Source: Thalassia testudinum
Taxonomy: Eukaryota > Streptophyta > Magnoliopsida > Alismatales > Hydrocharitaceae
Assembly: GCA_037157565.1 (NCBI GenBank)
Contig: JAZHRO010000026.1
Coordinates: 33,284,501-33,348,500 of the forward strand
Length of the DNA: 64,000 bases
Direction of reading: 5' to 3'
In this document: one piece after another, positions 22,781 through 34,292 of the stretch
Layout: the number at the start of each line of letters is the position of its first letter
Position numbering within the stretch: the first letter of the stretch is position 1
The notes under the pieces: model-generated
The model's input: the letters and a program-made list of their open reading frames with translations, nothing else
Told to the model about the DNA's origin: nothing
Databases searched by the model: none
Translations under genes and position numbers: made by a program

Positions 22781-25097
22781 TCCTCCCTTTGAATTTTGAA
22801 TATACTTTTTGTATTTTTCTTGATTGTGATGTTAGCTGTTTAACCTTTAACTCTAAAGAATGATTATAGGTTATGTGCAATGACTTCTATTTTATTGGTG
22901 GAATAATTATAGTATATTGCTTTATAATATGAGACAACATTTAGTCAGATATTGTTTGTTATTAAGGACTTATTTTGGATGGTGGCTGCTAATGATATTT
23001 TCAGTACAAGTTGTTCATTGGAGTACAAGTAGTTGCTGCTATTGTCCCTTTTTTAGATGTAAACATTTGCACGTTTTTTACTTTGTTTCCCTATTTTGTA
23101 ATTGACCTTGAAGGGCACTACTTATATTGTTTTCAAGGAGGTAAATACAGATAGCTTAGATGTAGTATTTGCACAGAAAAGATGTTTTGCTATCTTAGGA
23201 TTTGTTTAAATAGCTACACACAAGATAGAGCTTGAAGGTGAGAGAAGGGGAAAAATACAAAATGCAAAGAAATTACCATTAAGTGGTTTAATTGTCCATA
23301 ATTAATTTTTTAATTATGCTTGTTGTTAACATTATTAGTTTTCTTGAAAAGTGAAGAGAGACTATCTTGCTGTCAGCATTATAGAGGTTCATTTGCTTGT
23401 TGATAGCTACTGCAAAAGTGCCATCATTTTCGTCATTGTTCCACCTATGGGTGGTGTCCATTCCATTCCTAGAGGTTGTGCCCTTTGGCATGGGAGTAGT
23501 AATAGTAGGAAGAGGTTCATGGTATTATATCAAATCTACAAGTTGTTGCGAAAGTTTGAAGTTGATGATGGATCACTTGAATTTGGATGACTTCTTGACG
23601 ACTGCACTTGTGATTCAAACCCGGTTGCTTTCGAAGGTGGATCATAAGATCCTTAATTTCTCTTGTGTTCACTTTATTTCTCATGTTCTTCTGATAGGTC
23701 TTTGCTTTGTTGCTTGGTCTTATCTCCAATTTCTTGTTAGGAGGTTTTTGATGGTTGAATGTTGTTTTAAATGATCTCTACCAATTGGTAGTTACCTTTT
23801 ACCACTTCGGTTTTTACTGTTTGATTGAGTTTTGATTTTTTTCCTATTTATTCCAAGTTTTATTTCAGTATCTATTTATACATCATTCATGGAAGCCACA
23901 TGTGAATTGGATTAAACTTTACTTTAACAAGAGGTGGCCCCTTCTTTCCTTGTATTGTCCTTATTACCCTAAGATAGGTACTTGTAAATTTTGCTCTATT
24001 CTTCTCATTGGAGTCTTGGATATATTAGTAGCAGCAGATACATTTTCAATAGGTCATTTTAACTTTAAATAGCACTAAAAGGAGCTATATTCTTGTTATT
24101 GTGTATGTATATAGCAAAAAAAAAAAAACATGCTACTTTAGGAGCTTGATACCGGCATGAATAGCTTCTGATCAGGTGTGGCAATGCTTGGTCAGCAGCA
24201 CATCTGATTAGGCCAGATCTGTGTGGGTGCATGGTCTGGGGGCATTGATTGGTTTTGACTCCTTAGAGCATTTTCGAGGATCAATAGGTTGACAGTGAAG
24301 ATTTGAAGGTGTTGCATTGATTCCAGCTTTAAAGTTCAACTATTTTCATATTTGGTGGTTTTGTTGTAAGAAGAAGATTGATGGTTTTTAGTAGAATAGT
24401 GATGGTTCAGTGTGGAGAATAGAGGAACCCACTAGAAAAGCCTGCATTGAAGAGTTAGATTGGTTCTCATATATCTTTGAGCAAGTTGAAGGAAGCAGAC
24501 AATTTTCTTCTGACCAATTTTCTAATCCCCCTTTGAAGTAAGCAATTGAAGATTTGGTAACATATCATGGGCAATCATTGAGCCATTGACGATGCTTAAA
24601 CCATGTATGTATCGTGGCATCTTATTATTCTTCTATATATTGATTCTTGCAGCATAAGGTGTCACTTGAAGGTACAGTAACTTGCTTACTGTAGTTTCTT
24701 TTGCTCTTTCATCTCTAACATTACAAAGTTTTCCAAGATAAAAGAATTCTTAGCTATATATGATGGCCTGTCAAATTTTGAGAATCATGAATTTGCTAAG
24801 AGGGGCTTTAGTTCAATTCTGTACTTTTGCTTTTGATTTACTTTATTATAGAAGTGTTCTATACTCATCCTCCAAAAATAAGAGTAAGAAAATTATCTTT
24901 CCTTATTTGTTGCTATGGGCCTTGTATATTTTTAGAACAACTAGGCACAATCCAATTTGCCCAAGCAACTACAAGAAGGATTTTTGACCTCTTACAATCA
25001 ATCTAGTCTATCTGCATCTAGACTTCGGGATGTTCTTAGACAACACCTATCTCTACACTGATTGAAGGAAGCATAAGATGTGCTGTCAGAGGGAATT

Positions 25098-25335
25098 AGC
25101 TGCAGCTGATGCAGTAGAGCTAGCAGGGCTGCTGCTGCTGAGCTAGCAGAGTTGCTGCTGCTGAGCTAGCAGAGTTGCTGCTGCTGCTTCTGAACTACCA
25201 GCTGCTGTTGCAGCTCCTGAACCAGCTGCTGCTGCTGCTGCAGCTCCTGATCTAGCTGCTGCTGCTCCTGAAGTGTTCATTGTTGTTGCTGCTGCTATTG
25301 CTGAACCATCTACTGCTACTGCTGCTGTTGAATGG
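25098..25335. repeat. GCT-rich degenerate repeat array
   Basis: Imperfect GCTGCTG units mixed with GAGCTAGCAG and GAACCAGCT variants. The right flank (GGCATGTCACCTCCAT and TTCTTTG, then GTAAGGCCATTCT) recurs after the array at 26885-27035, so the two arrays are a duplication. The minus-strand Ala-rich ORF over it is a repeat artefact. Confidence 0.85.
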
Positions 25336-25719
25336 CATGTCACCTCCATGTTCTTTGGGTGTAAGGCCATTCTAGTTGTGTGTCTTACTCCTTTTTTTTC
25401 CAATTGACTTTTTCTCTCTTTCTGCATGAAAGAGGAATATCAACCGTTCTCACCATGAATATTAATCCTACCATGATATGCATTGCAGTGAGATGATAAG
25501 CATTCAGATGATGCAGGAAACTGTCGAGATCCAAGAAGAGTATAATCTTTTAGCTATCTTTTAGTTGTGGGAATGCAATATGATCACCTTCCAAAATTAA
25601 TTATGATCAAAATTAATTAGGCTTTTATCTACTTGATTTATTTTATTTGATCTTAATAGTGATAAATTATTTGCTCTGATTGATCACTGCAATTATATTA
25701 AATCAATGGACTGATCAAA

Positions 25720-25850
25720 TGTGGAGCTTGAGGCAGGAGCGGATTGAGTTCAACAATTGTTCTGTGCATCAGTCAAATCAAAGGACTGAATGTGGAGCTT
25801 GAGGCATGAGCGGACTGAGTTCAGCAACTGTTATGTGCGTCAGCCCAGTT
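25720..25850 (+). repeat. Two-copy tandem repeat, 71-bp period
   Basis: TGTGGAGCTTGAGGCA starts at 25720 and again at 25791. The copies continue through GAGCGGA and TGAGTTCA and differ at several positions. The second copy fades near 25850. Confidence 0.85.
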
Positions 25851-26884
25851 TTAATGTAGCTGCTAAATCTTAAACCATGGTCCTACATTTAAAAAAAAAA
25901 AGGTCACTAGTTCCTACATTTGAAAAAACTATAGCAGATTTTATCAGATGCAACTTGCCTCTTTAAGAGGCGAGTTTGCCCTTAATTAAACGATGTTTCT
26001 GCTGCTGCTGGTGCTGCTTGCCTATGCTGCTGGTGCTGCTTGCTTGCCTGCTGGTACTGCTGCTTGCCTATGCTGCTGCTACTACTTGAAGGAGACTACG
26101 TGGTGAGGATCAAGTTAGCTTTACAAGTGTGAATGTTTAATGAATTTCTGACAGTTTGAGTGTATTAGTTTTTGCACTTGGTGGAGCTCCTAACAGTTGC
26201 TGCACTATCAGATGAAAAGGTGCTTAATCAAGCTCTGAAATCTTCTTCCGAGAATAGGCATCTTGCAATTAGCATTGACAAAGCAAAATTCGAGATAGAA
26301 AGGTATCTTCCTTTTAATTTTTTTTGCATATTCAGTAGTTATCTTTACAATTCATCTCTTCCTTTGTTATAATCAGTAGTTTGTACATCTGTTGCAGAGT
26401 GTGGCCTTGGAGTGCTACACTTGGAGGTTATAATCAGTTGCTAACGGTTAAGTGAACATGAGAGTTATGGGGAGGGATAGGAGTACTTTCTCTAAGGTAA
26501 GAAAGGCTTGCCATGCTAGGAAACTTAACTTGGATTTCATGTTTGCCTCTTTTTTTCCAAAATAGTATGTTTTTATCTTATTTTACTGATAACCTAGATA
26601 AATTATGTGCAGGGAATCCTTGTTTTTGCATCTGTAATGGCTACACTTGGACTGCAGATTATTCTTGAATCTGTGTGTTCTCTGCTATCAAGTGTGAGCA
26701 TCCTTCCACCCAAGTCTTTTTATTTGGTTTTCTTCCTTGCCTAAAACCTTGAAATTAACATCATCTTGGTGAATTAATTAGGCATGAAAAGAATAAATCT
26801 GAGTTGTTGGATTTGCTTGAGTGTTGACAAGATCTCTTTCTATAATGGACTATTTATAGTTGGATCTGCTTGGTGAATTTCTAT

Positions 26885-27035
26885 GTAGTTTGTAGCTGCT
26901 GCAGTTGAACTGATGTTGCAGCTGATCAGTTACTGTGGCTGATCTGCTGTTGCTGATGCGGCTGAAGTAGTAGAGCTGCTGCAGCTGCTCCTGAACTACT
27001 AGCTGTTGCTGCTGCTGCTGCTGAATGGCATGTCA
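26885..27035. repeat. Second GCT-rich degenerate array
   Basis: Units of GCTGCTG and CTGATGTTGCAGCTGATC type, followed by the same GGCATGTCACCTCCAT flank as the array at 25098-25335. Confidence 0.8.
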
Positions 27036-27723
27036 CCTCCATCTTCTTTGCGTGTAAGGCCATTCTGGTGATGTTGAGACTGAGAATGGCTAACTGGCAG
27101 TTATTGTCTTGATTGTTTTGCCCAGATTGTTAATTTGCAGGTCTTGAACAATTACTATATACAAGTTATAGCCATAGTCTACTGAATGTTGAAGCACATC
27201 TATTCATTGTTATTCACCTGGGGATATCTGTTGGCTGAGGTACGCATGACTTTTAGATTGCTAAAATTGGAGAATATGAAAATTTCAGTTTGATAGATGG
27301 GTAGATCTTGAATTGTCCAACTTAAAATGCTAATTCTGAGTTAATTATCTAACCGGTAGGACTTGTATTAGTGACTACTTATGGTCATCAACTTAGAGTG
27401 ATTTCAACCTAGGCTACTACAGTTGGATTAGGGGATTGATTTACATAAGTGGATGAGTTTGGATTGTTTTATTAGATATCGAACTGCACAAAAAATTCAC
27501 CATTGAGTCTATAAATCTCATTATTGTTGATATTGATAGATAATTAGGATAGGAGCACGTTGGGTGCAATATTTTGTCCATTATAGCTGATGGTGCTTTC
27601 CTCATGATGCTGCTTTGTGTCAATTGGTTTCCCCTAACCTCATTGTGGGCTAATTTAGGAAATTATTCAGATGCCATTCTTTTGTGTTTTAAACATGGTC
27701 TCAAAGTTATATACTTGAATTTA

Positions 27724-29497
27724 TGTTGCGTCGGAAAATCATTGCAAATGGAAGTTGCGTTTTGAAAAGCCGTCGTTGTAGTACGATTTGCGAGAAAAAT
27801 CGTCAATAGATAAATTTAACTGAAACTCGAAAGGAATTCTGGGTCAAACACAAGGAGATGAATGTTTGATTAAAAACAACGTTTGTTTTATTTGTCACGA
27901 AGCAGAATAGTTGGTCGAAATTATTCAAAACTAGTTATCTACTTAAATAATAATGAATAGAAGAGAGAGAGAATATTACAAATAAAGACAAAATATAGAT
28001 AGAATAAATATGGATTTTACAATCATCAAGTGATGTTCATTACAACTAATCATTATACTAGAAAGATTACAACTAGAAAGCAGTAAATCTACTTTAGAAA
28101 GCAGTAAAAAGAAGGTAGAGAGAAGTTATCCTCCTCAACGGTTGCTTGGAAGACGAGCTAAGTTAACGGAGCCCCCGGATGAAGGTGGTGAGATGTGGGA
28201 TGAAGGAGAATGACGACGGACGAGGGAGAACAGGGCAGGGCAACGTCGCAGCGGGATCCGCTTCTCGAACAACAGTGAGAAGACAACTGCGGGATGTTCC
28301 ACGAAGGAGGTGAGAAGGTGGAAAATTTATACTTTTAACTCTAATGGAGCATCCCGGGTTTGGGACAAGCTCTTAGAGCTTTGGAGGGGGTGAGAGAAGA
28401 GAGGAAGGGATGGTGAAAGTGTGGCGGTCGTAGGGCTATTTATAGGTGAAGTTTGAATGGGAAAATAGGTCATTTTATCTTAAAACATTAAATGAGGGAG
28501 CTCTTTAGTGACGTATATAAACGTCACTAAAGACCCTACGTCACTGAACGTGCATGCACACCCGCGCCTCCTCCTCTTCCTTTGCTGAATGCTCTTCTTA
28601 CGTACATGCAATATCAGCCGTCGGATCTTGAGATCGGATGGCTTAAACTCAATCTCGCTCTCACCTTCAGCGAGCGCTTACCCATGAGATCGAGCGTCAA
28701 CGAAACGTTGGATCGTGCGTAAAGGATCCGTTCGCTCTAGTTGCGCCACGTCACTGCTCTGTTCGCCATCCACGCCGCATCCAATGGTCGAAATAGATCG
28801 TGCTTGCGCTGCACTGAATTGAGGTGTGCGGTGAGCTTCTAACCCGCGCCCTCAACTCGTGCGTGGAGCGCTCAACCAATGCTCCAAGGCCAAGACTTTG
28901 TCGCATTTCCAACCGTGGTGCGCACGCTCATGGCCGTTGGATCAAGGTCCAATGGCCCAGATCTGATCGTGCATGCGAGGAGAGAAAGGGAGCGGGAACC
29001 TTTGGCCGGTGTGGGCGGTTGAGATGGCACCATGTGGCACTATCTTGGCCATCCATCTCCTATGTGTTGTAGATGATGCAACGGATGTCGGATTGAACGA
29101 ATTTTTACGTCGTTGGGATGCGATCATCGATCTAAATCCATCCGTATGGTCGAATTTGTCATATGCAGTACAGATTTACACCATCTTGACCCCTTGACCT
29201 TTGATCTTTCTCGGACTGCATCTGATGCTATGAAAGTCCGATCGGGGTGATTTTGGAGTTGTTGAACTCTGATCGTCACCCTGATCAGATCCGTATGGTT
29301 GGATCTTCAATCTGAGGTCCTGATTAAATGTCACCCAGTCCCTGACCACAAAAAGAGAAAATTAACCTAAAATTTATACAGCCTAGCCTAAATGCAAGAT
29401 GATGCATGTTATGCAATATATATAATGTATAATGTAACTATATGCCTAAGAATGCATAAAAATAGATAATTTATATGATATAAACATGTTTACATCA
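27724..29497 (-). mobile_element. S2: solo LTR, same family as S1
   Basis: A 1774-bp unit starting TGTTGCG and ending TACATCA, homologous to S1 along its length and likewise lacking any internal region. The flanks ATTTA (27719-27723) and ATATA (29498-29502) agree in four of five bases, so the target duplication is probable but imperfect. Orientation is minus: TATAAATA on the minus strand (plus 28437-28444) and the GTCAAACACAAGGAG motif near the left end. It shares hairpins 1-3 with S1 (28502-28533, 28616-28643, 28932-28957). Insertion is into CACTA non-coding DNA. Confidence 0.87.
28502..28533. repeat. S-family hairpin 1 in S2 (perfect 13-bp arms)
   Basis: TCTTTAGTGACGT (28502-28514), six-base spacer, ACGTCACTAAAGA (28521-28533). 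It corresponds to 2437-2467 of S1. Confidence 0.8.
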
Positions 29498-30872
29498 ATA
29501 TAACTGGTCCACAAAATGATAATAATATGTGGTTCAGATGCAACAAATCTAGAATGCTTAAACCCTATCTCAGCAAATCCCATCACATGCTAAAATTGCA
29601 TGGTAGACTTGCCATGTTTGGATTGAAATTTTTGCTTGAGAGATTCACTTTCCATGATAGTAGAGGTAGTTTCAAACAGGTTCTTACTACATATTTGTTC
29701 CTCTTCGTAGCATAAAAAGTTAATTCCTTTTGCCCCTCAATTGATTTGCAGAATGTGGATCTCATGATTGTTTTTGAAATGATTAACTTGATTGTAATAA
29801 TTAGTGAGGATCGAAGATGTGCATTTTTTGTTTTAATGATCGTGGGTTATATATTGGTCAAGGGCCTTGTGCATATGCTTTACTAAATTGTTAGTAAATG
29901 GAGCTTTTGGACTAGACCTGAAGGGATTGCAGAATTGCTTGTTGGAATTTTAAAAACCAAACAATAAACCTACTTCATTTTTTATCCTTGGTTCTTTTGA
30001 GATTGTTTTGATTAGGTACGTACTGTAAAATGGTTAGGAGGGAGCATGATTCTAAAAAGTAAAAGGGAAGATAATTTTGTTGCTAATTTTAGAAGGCTAA
30101 TGTTGTTGTTGGAAGGAATATTGATTAATTAGATATTGCTACTGCTGCTGTTGAATGACCCACTACTACTAAACCAGCTTGTTGCTGTGCTGCTATGCCA
30201 CTGTTGAACTGTTGTGGTTGAATGCTGCTGCTAACCTATCACAATTAGCCAATGGGGGAAGATGAGTAGAAAGGCTCAAGTGTTAAAGGCCAAGGAGGTA
30301 TCCTCATTAATTATCTTGTACCTACAAGAACGGTTGCATCCACTTTCTCCCATTTCCAATTGTTTAATAGCATCTTGATTTTTTGCATTGGCTAAAAGAT
30401 TCAATCTTAACAATGGATTTACCGTAGCTATGATAAAAGCCAACTCCCAATCGCAACATAAGCGAGGTAGCAGACATAACAAGATAGGCTTCTTGAAGTC
30501 ATCAACTTTATTTTGAATTGTTGATCTTCACAAGGAGAATTTTGCATAGCTAAAGAATATCTTGGACTTCCAAATAAGGATGACGTGAAGCCCTGAAGAA
30601 GCATTGCAATGTGGGATGGATGCCAAAGTTTTATGATTTTCTATATGATTTTAGTTGGGTTGATAAAGTGATTCATATTTTAGGATCCTTGTTGTATTTT
30701 TATTTGTTCTATATTTTTCTCTTCTTTTCTCTTGTATTACTCTTAAGTGGGGTATATGTACTTTGATGATTTGTGAAGTCAGTAAAAAGGATTTTGTACT
30801 CGTGCTCCTATGTTTTGTGCTGGTTAAAAAAATTTATTTCTTAGTAAAGAATAAAATTAAGTCGTATATATA
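29498..30872. other. CACTA non-coding DNA, no gene seen
   Basis: AT-rich, with only short ORFs. A weak GCTGCT/GTTGCTGC patch lies at about 30137-30240, recalling the arrays at 25.1 and 26.9 kb. It leads into the subterminal repeats at 30873. Confidence 0.5.
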
Positions 30873-31120
30873 GGCACCATTAAAGTGAATCAATAGTGGC
30901 AATTAAATGGAAAAAGAAAGTGCCATTAAAGTAAATAATTAGTGACGATTTAGTGGCATAAGAAAGTGCCATTAAAGCTAATCAATAGTGGCGATTTAGA
31001 GATACAAATAATTGTTGCTAAATAATATCAATAGAGGCAATTAAATGGCAAAAAAAGTGACACTAAAGTAAATAAATAGTGGTAATTTAGTGACGAATAA
31101 AAAAGCCATTAAATGATGGG
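30873..31120 (+). repeat. CACTA subterminal repeats, left of D
   Basis: About four imperfect units of roughly 46 bp with the pattern GTGCCATTAAAGTAAAT, then AATAGTGGCAATTTAGTG. Such subterminal arrays bind TNPA-type protein in En/Spm elements. The array is interrupted at 31120/31121 by solo LTR D. Confidence 0.8.
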
Positions 31121-32101
31121 TGGTAATGCCTGCTTTTGTCTTTATGGTTATTATAGTCGTTGTGGTATATGACAAAACAGTTACCAGTTTAATACAATTT
31201 TTTTTACTCAGAATGACAAGTTTTCCCGAGGTCGAACTCAGGGAGCAACTATAATTCTAGAAACATAAATTCACAATATAAGGTTTTACAAAAAATTAAG
31301 AGATAAAGAGAAAGAGAGCAAAAGTTCTCTTTTTTGGCTTCTTCTTCTTCTCTCTTCCTCTTCTCTTTTCTTCTCTTTCAGCTGATTCTTCTCTTCTTCA
31401 ATCTGCCTTCTTCTCTCTTCTTTTCTTTGCTGTGGCTGTGGTAACCCTTTCTCTTTCTCCTTTCTTCCTCTCTGATTTTCTTCTCTTCTTCCTTGCGGCT
31501 GCAGAGGCTTCTGCCTTCTCTTTCTTTCAGCTGCTAAGTCTTCCTTTCTTCTTCCTTCTTTTCTTCGTCTTCTTCCTTTTCTTCTGCTCCGGCCGTTCCT
31601 CTTCTTCTTTTTGCTCTAGCCGCTGACCTTCCGACGTCCAACTTGGTGCTCAGACGGCTTAACTGTGCGTTTGCTATAGTGCGGCTCTTCTTCTTTTCCT
31701 TCAGCTCCTCTCCTTCCTTTCTTCTTCAGCAGCTGCTCAGTGCGGCTAAGTCTTCAGCTGCTCCTCCTCTTCTCTTCTTCTTCCTTCGCCTGCTTCTTCC
31801 TTCTTTTTCCTTCTTCCCTACGTGCACATACAACTATTAGTGCAAAACCTACCCCTACCCCTTCCCCGCATCTCTCTTTCTCTTTGAATCTCTCTTTGGG
31901 AAAGCTCTCCCAGAGTCGGGTAATCAGGTTCGGGTTGCGTGCCCAGGACCAGGCCCACCTGCGTGCGGTGGTGGGTGAGGAGTGCTTGGTCGGGTAGTCA
32001 GAGTCGGCCCAGACCCGCGGGGCGTGAGCGTGGGCCAGGGCGGGTGCGAGCGCGTGGCGCGCTTCGTGTGTGGGTGAGGGACCTGACCCCTGTGTATCGA
32101 A

Positions 32102-32169
32102 GGCGAACAACTATATTCACTTTTTCAATTTAACTGTGGGCGCGAGGCCACACACTTACGAGGTGAGAC
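32102..32169 (-). promoter_or_regulatory. snRNA-type promoter-like module in D
   Basis: The minus strand reads GTCTCACCTCG (plus 32159-32169), two changes from the snRNA upstream element. Then come 25 nt, TTAAATTG (plus 32126-32133) and TTGTTCGCC (plus 32102-32110). The same spacing is found in E and B. Confidence 0.5.
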
Positions 32170-33065
32170 TAAAGTCCTACCTCCAGTCTGCGCTCCCGCA
32201 GGCGAGAAGGCACTGCCAATTGAGGCAGCAGCGAGGGCTTGCGACCCCAATCGCGAACCTGGGTGCACTCGCGGAAGCAACCCGTGTTGCCTGGAGCTCA
32301 CGCCTGGGCTGGAGGAGTCCTGGAGTTGCCTGCGAAGAAGCTTCAGCAGCTCGTCAATGGCGGCGAGGAGGCGGAGACCTGAAATCACAAGGACAGCCTC
32401 ACGGCCATATCAGACAACGCAGGGACACTCGTCGGAGTGTGGCGAAGGCGATGCGAGGGTCGGCGAGGCGCGAGTGTGCCTGTGGAGGTGCGCCTAGGGC
32501 AGACTGTGTGCGCAGAAATGGGTGTGTTCGGGGGGTGGTCGAGAGGTGAAGGGCGGTGAATGGAGTAGGGGAAACGCTTGAGTGGAGTGAGGGGGAGATT
32601 CTGGGCTTGTCGGCGAGGGATGAAATGGTCTGTGGAGGTGGAGCGACCTCGCCAGAGATGGCGATCGGAGGTGAAGCAGATGGGGGTGGAAGTGGCAATC
32701 GAGGGGTCTGAAATGCTAATTAAATAGGGGAAAAGAGAGAGGAGGGTAAGGGGGAGGTTCCTACCTACTTAGTCGATGAAGAGGGAGAGGAAGGCGTCCG
32801 GCTCGTGCCTGCCGGAGCTGGGGACGAAGGTGCCCAGGAGGGGGTTATCGGCGACGAGGAGGAGATCTGAGGACGCCAGCTAGTGCGGCCTGGCGTGGGA
32901 AGACGGAGCAGAGTAGGCTCTGCTGCAGGTATAGCAGCAGAGCGACGAGGAGGAGGAGGGAGGATTTCCGGAAGCTTGGGCTGCTTGACCGGAGAGGGGA
33001 GAGACGAAATCTAGGGTTTCTCTCAGCCAAAACTAGCTTGAAGGAGACGGTAGACCCTGCTGCTC

Positions 33066-33072
33066 CTTATAT
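33066..33072 (-). promoter_or_regulatory. D TATA box
   Basis: The minus strand reads TATATAA between GTGCC and GGAGCAG. Position agrees with other family members. Confidence 0.55.
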
Positions 33073-33273
33073 AGGCACTGGCGAGGAGAGGGGGCCGAGG
33101 AGGCGACGTGCCGTGCTCATCGGAGATGGTCGGAAATGGACACCCATGCCTTTCGTGTGTTCACACGAGAGGCATGGCCGGTTGTAGAGGTCAGGGGAGG
33201 GTCCCTACGACAGAGGACGACGCAGGGAACCCCCTGCTCGTTTCTTAGGACGGGTGCCTTGCCCTGCGCGGCG

Positions 33274-33304
33274 CTATCCTCCACGTAAGGTCGCCGGAGG
33301 TATG
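33274..33304 (-). repeat. LTR stem-loop in D (covaries with B and C)
   Basis: On the sense strand CATACCTCCG, loop GCGACCTTACG and TGGAGGATAG. The six pairs next to the loop form (one is G-T). The sixth pair is C-G, where B and C have G-C. Confidence 0.55.
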
Positions 33305-33998
33305 GAGCTGACAGAAATGGCAGGGAGGACCGTTCTGCAAAGAACGACGAGAAAGTTGGGTGCCATTTGCAAGGGTTTCAAAAGATAAGGGTCAAAAAGT
33401 AATTCAAGAGGACCAATTTGTAACGTCGGTCAAGATGGTCTTTCCTTAAGCCCAAATTTTTATACCAACCTAATTTGAACCTAAGGATTTTAATGGTGAA
33501 ATTTTATTTTAGGTTGGATCATGTTTGACTGGTCAATTTGCACAAAAACCTAATTTAAGTCATAAATTGGGTATGGTTCTCATTTTACGTCAAAATAGGT
33601 TGCAAAGGCTAAATTGAAGGTTATAAACCCTAGGGAATAGTTTTCCATGAATTTTAGAGGGTTTAGTTCATTTTTATCCTGCCTCGAACCTCGTGAATTT
33701 AAGTGGATTTATTTTAGGGTTACAGAATATCATTTAATTCTTAGAAGTTGCTATAACCCTTTTCAGATCGGATCATCCCACTTTCCTCTTTATTAAGCTC
33801 ATTTGACCTTCATTTAGATCCTTAATTATCATGTTTGCACACTGTGTTGGTGAAATTACAGTTTTACCCCTTATGATTTGTCTTATTCTTTAACTCAGAA
33901 TTCTCTAAGTTAAGCCTTTCTTTAGGTTTTGTAGGAGTTTCTTCACACTTATTTAGATTAAATTATGCTAGTTAGGGTTCATGATGAGGTTCTCATCA

Positions 33999-34276
33999 AT
34001 GGATATGGCGACATTAATAGTGTCAGTTAAATTGCCACTAATATAAATCAATAGTGCTAAAATAGTGTCAAATAAATTGCCACTATAAAATATCATTAGC
34101 AACATTATTTGTGGCAATTAAAGTGCTGCTAATACCATTGATTTAGCTGTGGTTGTACAATTGCCGCTAACTTTTTTGTGACACTAACGAAGGCAGCAAT
34201 TATTTTAAGTGTCGCTAATTACATATAGCGGCAAGTAAAAGGCCTATAGTGGCAAATATTGAATGCCGCTAAATGC
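33999..34276 (+). repeat. CACTA subterminal repeats, right of D
   Basis: Continuation of the array interrupted by D. Short units of the kinds AATAGTGTCA, TTGCCACTA and TGCCGCTAA occur in both orientations up to the terminal inverted repeat. Confidence 0.8.
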
Positions 34277-34292
34277 CATTTCTTTTGTAGTG
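34277..34292 (+). repeat. CACTA 3' terminal inverted repeat
   Basis: CATTTCTTTTGTAGTG, whose reverse complement begins CACTACAAAAGAAATG, the usual CACTA end. It sets the transposon boundary at 34292; a 3-bp target duplication would begin CCC (34293-34295). The partner end is outside the window. Confidence 0.85.

Larger units (their letters stand above)
22781..27723. other. CACTA non-coding region between genes and 3' terminus
   Basis: AT-rich DNA with short ORFs only. I recognise no domain. It includes GCT-rich arrays (25098-25335, 25995-26095, 26885-27035), a 71-bp duplication (25720-25850) and a short palindrome GCCTCTTTAAGAGGC near 25968. Some stretches could belong to unrecognised old insertions. 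Long GCT-bearing non-coding sequence here need not be functional. Confidence 0.55.
31121..33998 (-). mobile_element. D: solo LTR inside the CACTA subterminal repeats
   Basis: A 2878-bp LTR on the minus strand, ending on the plus strand in GATGAGGTTCTCATCA, the exact reverse of the TGATGAGAACC starts of A and B. The left end is placed at TGGTAATGCC because it aligns with the E start and the flanks are then ATGGG and ATGGA (four of five). TGATGGG at 31114 is an alternative. The sense strand has a TATATAA box (plus 33066-33072), the stem-loop at 33274-33304, the snRNA-type module (32102-32169), a GAA-rich tract and GAGTTCGACCTCGGG near the end. ORFs such as 32070-32549 are LTR sequence. Confidence 0.85.
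12453..34292 (+). mobile_element. CACTA (En/Spm) DNA transposon, 5' end not in window
   Basis: A DNA transposon with a TNP2-like gene (13980 to about 20147) and a downstream TNPA-like gene (about 20330-22780), both on the plus strand and both broken. Subterminal repeats follow (30873-31120 and 33999-34276). The right end is a terminal inverted repeat reading CATTTCTTTTGTAGTG, the reverse of the classic CACTACAA start. No matching left end or subterminal repeats occur between 12453 and 13979, so the left part must lie beyond G1. The element hosts solo LTRs E, S2 and D. Subtracting these, at least ~14 kb remains. Confidence 0.85.

Noticed and set aside
25143..25427. Ala-rich minus-strand ORF of 94 codons
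   Set aside because: It is the translation of the GCT-rich repeat array; no domain and no neighbours to support a gene.
31114..31120. TGATGGG as left end of D
   Set aside because: Gives no target duplication; starting at 31121 aligns with E and gives ATGGG/ATGGA. Still not fully excluded.
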